11,130 nucleotides of DNA from Acidobacteriota bacterium. GTDB lineage: Bacteria > Acidobacteriota > UBA6911 > JACQSX01. Below the pieces are notes generated by a model. That model ran no database searches. It had not been told where the DNA came from and was given only the letters and a program-made list of their open reading frames with translations. This document shows, in pieces, positions 6,399 to 11,130 of the stretch. The position numbers and the translations under genes were made by a program. The stretch lies in contig JACQGG010000150.1 of assembly GCA_016199665.1 (NCBI GenBank), positions 1 through 11,130 of the forward strand. The letters run 5' to 3'. Each line of letters starts with the position of its first letter. Position 1 is the stretch's first letter.

Positions 6399-6896
6399 TT
6401 AGCGCGCGCGATAGCGGGGATTTAACGGGGGAGCTTCCGAGTTCCAGCAGCAGTGATCCTTCAGATAACTGACCAGGTCCGTCAGATCTTCTTCGCTCAG
6501 TGTGTACTTGTAGGACGCCATACCCGGCCCGCCATTGCGGATCTTATCCTTCACCGTGTCGTCACCGACGGTTTGGCCGGAAACTAGTTTGGGACGTTTG
6601 TAGAGGTCCTGGAGCTGAGGGGCGCCCTTCGTATACTCGTTGTGGCAGAACCAGCACTTGTAGTAATAGATTTCCTCTCCGCGCTGCCAGCCGCTCTTGG
6701 CGGCCTTCCTGAATTCATAAATCTCAAGCGACCGCTGGTAATAGTCCTTGGCGGGTACCCTGGGCTCCGTCTTGCCGGCTCCCTGGGGTGAAGAGGTCTG
6801 CTGAGCTGCCGTCTGCCGGATCATTCGGCTTCCTCCCACCAGGGCAAGAAAAAGGCCGACGCCAGCCACCATCCTGATTGCACTGCCCAAACTCAT
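6399..6896 (-). CDS. Exported small c-type cytochrome
   Basis: 165 residues. The ATG at 6896 follows GGAGGG by four bases. Residues 9-31 are a signal peptide or anchor (MVAGVGLFLALVGG, possible cleavage near TAA). The haem c motif CWFCH is at 81-85 in YYYKCWFCHNEY. Met126 in GGPGMASYKY is the likely sixth ligand, followed by the usual C-terminal helix (SEEDLTDLVSYLKDH). This is the layout of class I monohaem cytochromes, close to domains found as electron acceptors for PQQ and other periplasmic dehydrogenases. Two adjacent cysteines (149-150) follow the last helix, which is unusual. The gene ends 115 bases before the cytochrome/propeller fusion on the same strand, so the two are probably co-transcribed and may exchange electrons. 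The dehydrogenase partner, if separate, is not in this window. Confidence 0.92.
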   Translation of the reverse strand: MSLGSAIRMVAGVGLFLALVGGSRMIRQTAAQQTSSPQGAGKTEPRVPAKDYYQRSLEIYEFRKAAKSGWQRGEEIYYYKCWFCHNEYTKGAPQLQDLYKRPKLVSGQTVGDDTVKDKIRNGGPGMASYKYTLSEEDLTDLVSYLKDHCCWNSEAPPLNPRYRAR

Positions 6897-6974
6897 CGAT
6901 CCCTCCAGATGTCAAAAGCTACGCCGGGGACCCGTTGGAAAAACAGCCCGCAAAAATCCCGAAACCGCTGGATG

Positions 6975-6988
6975 CGCACGAACGTGCG
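6975..6988. repeat. 14-bp palindrome in the cytochrome leader
   Basis: CGCACG-AA-CGTGCG is an exact inverted repeat with a two-base centre. It lies about 14-27 bases downstream of the predicted cytochrome transcription start. The position suits a repressor operator. The two-base loop makes it a poor RNA hairpin. Confidence 0.45.
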
Positions 6989-7008
6989 GCAAATTCTGCG
7001 ACAGGCAC

Positions 7009-7037
7009 ATCCTACGTTCGTTCAACCCGGTTGTCAA
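7009..7037 (-). promoter_or_regulatory. Sigma70-like promoter for the cytochrome genes
   Basis: On the minus strand TTGACA (7037-7032), a perfect -35 box, is followed after exactly 17 bases by TAGGAT (7014-7009), four of six matches to the -10 consensus. The start would be near 7002, leaving a leader of about 105 bases before the cytochrome ATG. Confidence 0.45.
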
Positions 7038-7099
7038 GTTCAGGACCGCTCAAATGTCGTTGGCAAATGATATGTCCGCCCTGCCTGCCCTGTTTTTCA

Positions 7100-7129
7100 T
7101 TGACTGCAACAGAGCGATGATGGTATTAG
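7100..7129 (+). promoter_or_regulatory. Candidate promoter for the TonB-dependent receptor
   Basis: TTGACT (7100-7105) is five of six matches to a -35 box. After 18 bases comes TATTAG (7124-7129), four of six matches to the -10 box and preceded by TGG, which fits an extended -10. Transcription would begin near 7136, giving a leader of about 115 bases. Confidence 0.3.
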
Positions 7130-7249
7130 TCATTCATCGATCAATCTGCTCCACTTGCTCCGGTAAGGCTAGACTGACTTTGTTAAGTGAAGGTATGGCG
7201 ATTTGTTTTCAGACAACCCAAAATAAACACCGTTTAGAAGGAGTCTGAT

Positions 7250-10200
7250 ATGTTCAAGCCAGCGTTTCTGTTTTCAGTCTTGTTTGTGCTGAGCGTCCCC
7301 ATTGCTTTAGCTCAAGTTACCACAGTCACCATCTCTGGGACGGTCGAGGATGAAAGCAAAGGTGTTCTTCCGGGAGCGACCGTTACGGTCAGAAACGTCG
7401 ATATCGGGATGACTCAGACGATGCTTACCAACGATCAGGGGCGTTACCATTTGGCCAACCTGGTCTCGGGCAACTATGAGGTGCAGGTTGAGCTGACCGG
7501 ATTTCAGACCGCTTTGAGAAAAGGGATCCAGTTGGCCGTTGGCGGATCCGCCACGGTAGACATGACCCTCAAGGTCGGGGAGATTACTCAAGAGGTCATT
7601 GTGACCGATGAAGCGCCTTTGCTGAACATGGCCAGCGCGGAAACATCCGGTCTGTTCGATAGCCGGCAGATCCGTGATTTGCCCCTGAATGGAAGGGATT
7701 TCATCCAGTTGGCCGGCTTGCAGGCGGGCGCCGTTGTGATGCTCAATGCTTATGAGAAAGCGACCAGCAAAGGGTATGGCGCCAAGATCGCCTACGCCGG
7801 AGTCAGACCCTACCAAACGCAGGTGATGATTGATGGCGGAGATGTCAACACGGTCCAAAATTTCCGCACGGCCGCCAGCTCTTCAAACGTCCAACTGGGC
7901 GTAGAGTCTGTAAAGGAATTTCAGATTCTGGTGGGGAACTACGGCGCCAATGTCAGTTCGTATGGGGGGGCCGTGGTCAACGCCATTACACGATCCGGGA
8001 CGAATGAATTTCACGGTTCGGGCTACTGGTTCCTTCGCAACGACAATCTCGACGCGCGTAATTTCTTTGATCCCGTTGAAGGCCCGGAGTTTAAGAGAAA
8101 CCAGTTTGGAGGCTCATTGGGAGGGCCGATCATCCGGAATAAGACGTTCTTTTTTTACAACTATGAAGGATTGCGGGAACGCCTGGGTCTGAGCAAATTC
8201 GGCGGGGTCCCCACTCTTGACGCAAGGCAGGGAAAGCTTCCCGGGCGGACAGTTCCTGTTGACAGTCAAATTGTTCCCTATCTAAATCTCTGGCCGCTGC
8301 CTAACGGCCGCGATTTCGGCGACGGCACGGCGGAATTCTTGTGGAGTTTTAACGAACCGACCAATGAAGACTACATGGTCGGAAAGATCGATCACGCTAT
8401 CACTGATTCGGACCGCATTACGGGACGCTATACGCTGTCGGATGCCGACGTGCTGCAGGCGAGGGAACTACCCCTGTTCATTGATACCCGGATCACCCGC
8501 TACCAGTATTTCCTTTTGGAAGAACGGAAAATATTTTCGCCTGCGTTATCCAACGCGGTTCGTTTTCATCTCAACCGCTCCCGATTCCTGCTTGGGATAG
8601 GAGAAAAAGCCAACATACCCCAGTCGCTCTATCAGTTTCCCGGCAAGCCATTTTCGACCTGGAGTGTTCCGGGTCTGGCCGACATCGGCCCCGATAATGG
8701 CTCGCCCCGGCATGAAATCCTGAATGTTTTAGAATTCGGCGATGATGTCAACTATACTCGAGGAAATCACGGTCTCAAACTTGGATTCGTAGCCAAGCGC
8801 TATCGCTTCTACAAGGATGCCCCGTTTCGACCGGGATCAGACTACAATTTCCAGACTCTTGACGACTTCTTGAGGGCAAGACCGCGTGTGATCGCCTTTC
8901 AAGGCTTGAACTCAGATTCTGTCCGCAACCTGCGCCAGACTTTGTTTGCGCTGTACTTTCAGGACGATGCTCAGGTCACCAGAAATTTAACTCTAAATCT
9001 TGGCGTGCGATGGGAATTCACGACCGTTCCAACCGAAATCGATGGCAAATTGTCCACTTTGATCCATCCGGAAACAGATAAGCAGTTCGTTACTATTGCC
9101 ACCCACCCCTGGTTTAAAAATCCGTCGTTGGCCAAGAAGATCGCGCCCCGCGTAGGTTTTGCGTGGGATCCGTCCGGACAGGGCAAGACGGCCATCAGGA
9201 GCGGCTTTGGATTTTATTTTGATGCCTATCTACCCAACTATTACCAGAATCCTGCCACTCGAACGCCGCCCTTTTTCGAAAGGGTGGAGTTCAACAATCC
9301 GCCTCGGTTGAGGACCCTGGAGGCAATCGCGCTTGCCTCGCCGGCCGATATTCTGCTGGCGCCCTCAGTGACCGATTATTTTCCACAATCTCCTCACAAC
9401 ATCCATTTCAACCTCACCATGCAACATACTCTGACACCGCAACTGGGGCTGACCCTGGCCTATGTCGGATCCAGGGGAATCCACCTGGCTCGCAGCCAGG
9501 GGATCAACACTGCTTTACCCAGCCAAATCGTCAATGGGAGAAAGTTTTTCGCAGCCGGAACACCGCGTGTGAATCGGGCGTGGGGCGATACGAGCACGAA
9601 CTCGACCTCTGCAACTTCCAAATACCATTCGATGCAGATCCGAATCGAGCGACGTTCCACCGAAGGGCTGCGCTTTAGCGGATCCTATACCCTGGCAAAG
9701 GCAACTGACGACGCTTCTGCTGTGGCGGGAACTGATTTCGATTTTGCCGGGAGGGCACGCGCCCAGGACGATCGAAATCATAGCGCCGATTGGGCCTTGT
9801 CTGTCTTCGATGTCCGCCATTCCGGTGTCTTCAACACCACATATGGCCTTCCTGGTTTCAGCGGCCAACCGGTGGCCCGAGCCCTATTTGGCAACTGGCA
9901 AATATCGGGTATTGTTCAGCTTGCTGCGGGATCACCGATCACCGCCCTGATTACATCCAGCGATTATGCACGCAACGGGGGAGGATCCAATCAGTACAGG
10001 CCGGATTTGAAAGCAGGCGCAAGCAACAATCCGGTTCTGGGCGGGCCCGACAAATACTTCGATCCCGGCGTATTTGTATTGCCGGGGCGCGGCTTCTTTG
10101 GAAATCTGGGTCGCAATACAATAATTGGCCCGCGCTACATTGGGACGGATCTCGGTGCAGAGAAATCTTTCGCTCTCAAGGGCGAGGATACCAGGCTTTC

Positions 10201-10360
10201 CCTGCGGGTAGAGGTGTTTAACATTCTGAACCACGCCAATTTTGCGCAGCCCCGAAACGGTGCTTTCACTTCTTCGGGACCCGTGGGTGAAGCCGGCCGC
10301 ATTACCCGCACGGTAACCAGCGCGCGCCAGACGCAAATTGCGCTAAGGATTGTGTTTTAG
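7250..10360 (+). CDS. TonB-dependent receptor, Oar-like, with regulatory-like domain
   Basis: 1036 residues; the ATG follows AAGGAG (7238-7243) by six bases. Residues 1-21 are a signal peptide ending ALA. Residues about 27-108 are a carboxypeptidase-regulatory-like domain (SGTVEDESKGVLPGATVTV, NDQGRYHLANLVSGNYEV). Residues about 112-250 are the plug, with the typical IRDLPLNGRDFIQLAGL, VMIDGGDVN and YGGAVVNAITRSGTNEFHG segments. The rest is the outer-membrane beta barrel, containing GGSLGGPIIRNKTFFF early on and ending in LRIVF, the terminal aromatic residue expected for barrel insertion. Length and order match the large Oar-like receptors expanded in Acidobacteria. It should sit in the outer membrane and import or bind a large ligand using TonB energy; sugars, peptides or metal chelates are all possible. 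There is no STN signalling domain, so it is not a FecA-type transducer. Confidence 0.95.
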   Translation: MFKPAFLFSVLFVLSVPIALAQVTTVTISGTVEDESKGVLPGATVTVRNVDIGMTQTMLTNDQGRYHLANLVSGNYEVQVELTGFQTALRKGIQLAVGGSATVDMTLKVGEITQEVIVTDEAPLLNMASAETSGLFDSRQIRDLPLNGRDFIQLAGLQAGAVVMLNAYEKATSKGYGAKIAYAGVRPYQTQVMIDGGDVNTVQNFRTAASSSNVQLGVESVKEFQILVGNYGANVSSYGGAVVNAITRSGTNEFHGSGYWFLRNDNLDARNFFDPVEGPEFKRNQFGGSLGGPIIRNKTFFFYNYEGLRERLGLSKFGGVPTLDARQGKLPGRTVPVDSQIVPYLNLWPLPNGRDFGDGTAEFLWSFNEPTNEDYMVGKIDHAITDSDRITGRYTLSDADVLQARELPLFIDTRITRYQYFLLEERKIFSPALSNAVRFHLNRSRFLLGIGEKANIPQSLYQFPGKPFSTWSVPGLADIGPDNGSPRHEILNVLEFGDDVNYTRGNHGLKLGFVAKRYRFYKDAPFRPGSDYNFQTLDDFLRARPRVIAFQGLNSDSVRNLRQTLFALYFQDDAQVTRNLTLNLGVRWEFTTVPTEIDGKLSTLIHPETDKQFVTIATHPWFKNPSLAKKIAPRVGFAWDPSGQGKTAIRSGFGFYFDAYLPNYYQNPATRTPPFFERVEFNNPPRLRTLEAIALASPADILLAPSVTDYFPQSPHNIHFNLTMQHTLTPQLGLTLAYVGSRGIHLARSQGINTALPSQIVNGRKFFAAGTPRVNRAWGDTSTNSTSATSKYHSMQIRIERRSTEGLRFSGSYTLAKATDDASAVAGTDFDFAGRARAQDDRNHSADWALSVFDVRHSGVFNTTYGLPGFSGQPVARALFGNWQISGIVQLAAGSPITALITSSDYARNGGGSNQYRPDLKAGASNNPVLGGPDKYFDPGVFVLPGRGFFGNLGRNTIIGPRYIGTDLGAEKSFALKGEDTRLSLRVEVFNILNHANFAQPRNGAFTSSGPVGEAGRITRTVTSARQTQIALRIVF

Positions 10361-10367
10361 GCTAATT

Positions 10368-10399
10368 CCGGCCAAACGTCTTCGGTGACCTTTGGCCGG
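10368..10399. terminator. Strong stem-loop between convergent genes
   Basis: CCGGCCAAA (10368-10376) and TTTGGCCGG (10391-10399) pair perfectly over nine bases. Inside, GTC/GAC can add three more pairs around a TTCGGT loop after one mismatch. It begins just after the receptor stop and ends directly beside the anti-sigma stop, so it could end transcription from both sides. A T run (10409-10413) follows on the plus strand about ten bases later. There is no comparable T run on the minus strand. Confidence 0.6.
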
Positions 10400-10675
10400 T
10401 CATCGCCCTTTTTCGATCAGTGGGCTGTAGAACAAGCGCTGGAAGGCTTGTTGTAGTCCCTCAGATCCTTCCGCATGTGGATCAGGCCGCTTCGTCATCG
10501 CAGAAGTCGCCAAGTGTGCCTCAATAGAGCGGTCCAGCCACTGCAGTTGTTTTCGATAGCGTCGGCAGAAACGACACATCGTCAGGTGGAAGGCCAAGGC
10601 GATCCTCTGAGTGAGAGTCAGCGGCGCTTCCATCGAGCGGGCGATCAGCCGTGTGGCTTCCCGGCAGCTTAACAT
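10400..10675 (-). CDS. Zinc-finger anti-sigma factor, soluble
   Basis: 91 residues. The ATG at 10675 is preferred because GAGGTGG, overlapping the TGA of the sigma gene, lies five bases upstream; a longer reading to 10735 would overlap the sigma gene. The protein has Cys4 and the zinc-binding anti-sigma pattern His30-x3-Cys34-x2-Cys37 in AFHLTMCRFCRRY. After the zinc part come a basic helix and a polar tail (QQAFQRLFYSPLIEKG). No transmembrane segment is present, so it should be cytoplasmic and sense something inside the cell, possibly redox state through its Cys residues (inference). It lies ten bases after the sigma gene, the standard order for such a pair, and should bind that sigma factor and keep it inactive. 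Confidence 0.85.
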   Translation of the reverse strand: MLSCREATRLIARSMEAPLTLTQRIALAFHLTMCRFCRRYRKQLQWLDRSIEAHLATSAMTKRPDPHAEGSEGLQQAFQRLFYSPLIEKGR

Positions 10676-10685
10676 ACGTTCCACC

Positions 10686-11130
10686 TCACTTCTTTGTGAA
10701 CCACTTGTCCTCCAGGCAGCGACGCAACATCGCACGCACTCTGTGCAGGATCACCCAAAGATTGGTCGGAGTAATCGCCAATTGCTTACAGATCTCACCG
10801 CTTGGCATACCGTCGACCCGCAGCAGCAGGACTGCACGTTTATCAGAAGGAACACTCTCAAGGCATCCGGCCAGGACCTGACGAAACTCCGCTTCGCGCA
10901 CAGCGTCGTAGGGATCCCCCCGCCAGGCCACTGGAGGACGTACCCAGCGACCCCCGGCATCGAAGAGATCGTCCTCTGGATCACTTTCCGAGATCGAAAT
11001 TTCGGTTGCCAGTTTTCCGAACTGTCCCCGAAGGTGGTCCAGGATCTTGTCCCGGAGAATTCCAATCACCCAAGTCTGAATGCTGGACTGCCCCTTGAAC
11101 TGCTCCGCACCTTTCAGGGCAGCAAGTGCC
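10686..11130 (-). CDS. Sigma-70 family (ECF-like) sigma factor, 5' end outside window
   Basis: 147 codons are visible and the frame stays open to the right edge, so the start lies beyond 11130. A GTG at 11069 is internal: the codons upstream of it give ALAALKGAEQFKGQSSIQTW, which joins VIGILRDKILDHLR to make a standard sigma region 2.3-2.4. A linker rich in acidic residues and Trp/Pro follows (RWVRPPVAWRGDP). Region 4 has AGCLESVPSDKRAVLLLR and the helix-turn-helix MPSGEICKQLAITPTNLWV, then ILHRVRAMLRRCLEDKWF. The EICKxLxITxTNLWVxLHR stretch is characteristic of a small subgroup of ECF-like factors paired with short soluble zinc-finger partners. It directs RNA polymerase to an unknown promoter set. 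The anti-sigma gene follows ten bases later. Confidence 0.88.
   Translation of the reverse strand, partial: ALAALKGAEQFKGQSSIQTWVIGILRDKILDHLRGQFGKLATEISISESDPEDDLFDAGGRWVRPPVAWRGDPYDAVREAEFRQVLAGCLESVPSDKRAVLLLRVDGMPSGEICKQLAITPTNLWVILHRVRAMLRRCLEDKWFTKK

Larger units (their letters stand above)
6897..7249. promoter_or_regulatory. Divergent regulatory gap, cytochrome genes and TonB receptor
   Basis: These 353 bases separate the cytochrome c start (-) from the receptor start (+). I see no real gene: the short open frames inside (for example 7054-7248) have no ribosome binding site and unconvincing translations. The gap carries a good promoter on the minus strand, a palindrome in its transcribed leader and a weaker promoter on the plus strand. 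Confidence 0.65.

Noticed and set aside
10686..11069. Complete 127-residue sigma factor starting at GTG 11069.
   Set aside because: The open frame continues to the window edge and the upstream codons supply conserved sigma region 2 residues, so the gene is truncated by the window.
7250..11130. FecA/FecI/FecR-type cell-surface signalling between the TonB receptor and the sigma/anti-sigma pair.
   Set aside because: The receptor has no N-terminal STN signalling domain, the anti-sigma has no membrane segment, and the genes are convergent with a strong terminator between them.

Overview
The window reads like a stretch of an acidobacterial (or closely similar soil or sediment bacterial) chromosome. 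Three things suggest this: a roughly 1,000-residue TonB-dependent receptor that begins with a carboxypeptidase-regulatory-like domain, an exported cytochrome c/beta-propeller fusion, and a small sigma/anti-sigma pair. The DNA is moderately GC-rich. I see no mobile element, tRNA, rRNA or CRISPR array. The taxonomic assignment is inference from gene content, with no marker gene to confirm it.

Layout. (1) 1-1333: an exported metallo-beta-lactamase-fold protein (+), probably starting at a GTG at 173. (2) 1402-3216: an exported amidohydrolase (-) with a C-terminal IPT/TIG-like domain, convergent with gene 1. (3) 3217-3575: a divergent regulatory gap with a candidate promoter and inverted repeats. 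(4) 3576-4580: an exported periplasmic substrate-binding protein of the NMT1/SsuA type (+) with no permease or ATPase in view. (5) 4628-6283 and 6399-6896: two genes on the minus strand, read in the order small cytochrome c, then a protein joining a carboxypeptidase-regulatory-like domain, a haem c domain and a Vgb-like propeller. (6) 6897-7249: a second divergent gap with a good sigma70-like promoter for the cytochrome genes, a palindrome just downstream of it, and a weaker promoter for the receptor. (7) 7250-10360: the TonB-dependent receptor (+), followed by a strong stem-loop. (8) 10400-10675 and 10686-11130: a zinc-finger anti-sigma factor and its sigma factor (-); the sigma gene runs off the right edge.

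All six genes left of the sigma pair encode proteins with an N-terminal export signal, so the region looks like a cell-envelope module. The receptor could bring a compound across the outer membrane, the binding protein and the two hydrolase-fold enzymes could act in the periplasm, and the two cytochromes could carry electrons. No substrate can be read from the sequence.

The most unusual points are these. Both hydrolase-fold enzymes carry Gln where a metal-binding His is expected, and the metallo-beta-lactamase-fold protein has lost further canonical ligands. The three-domain cytochrome/propeller fusion sits divergent to a receptor with the same kind of N-terminal domain. The anti-sigma factor has no membrane segment.
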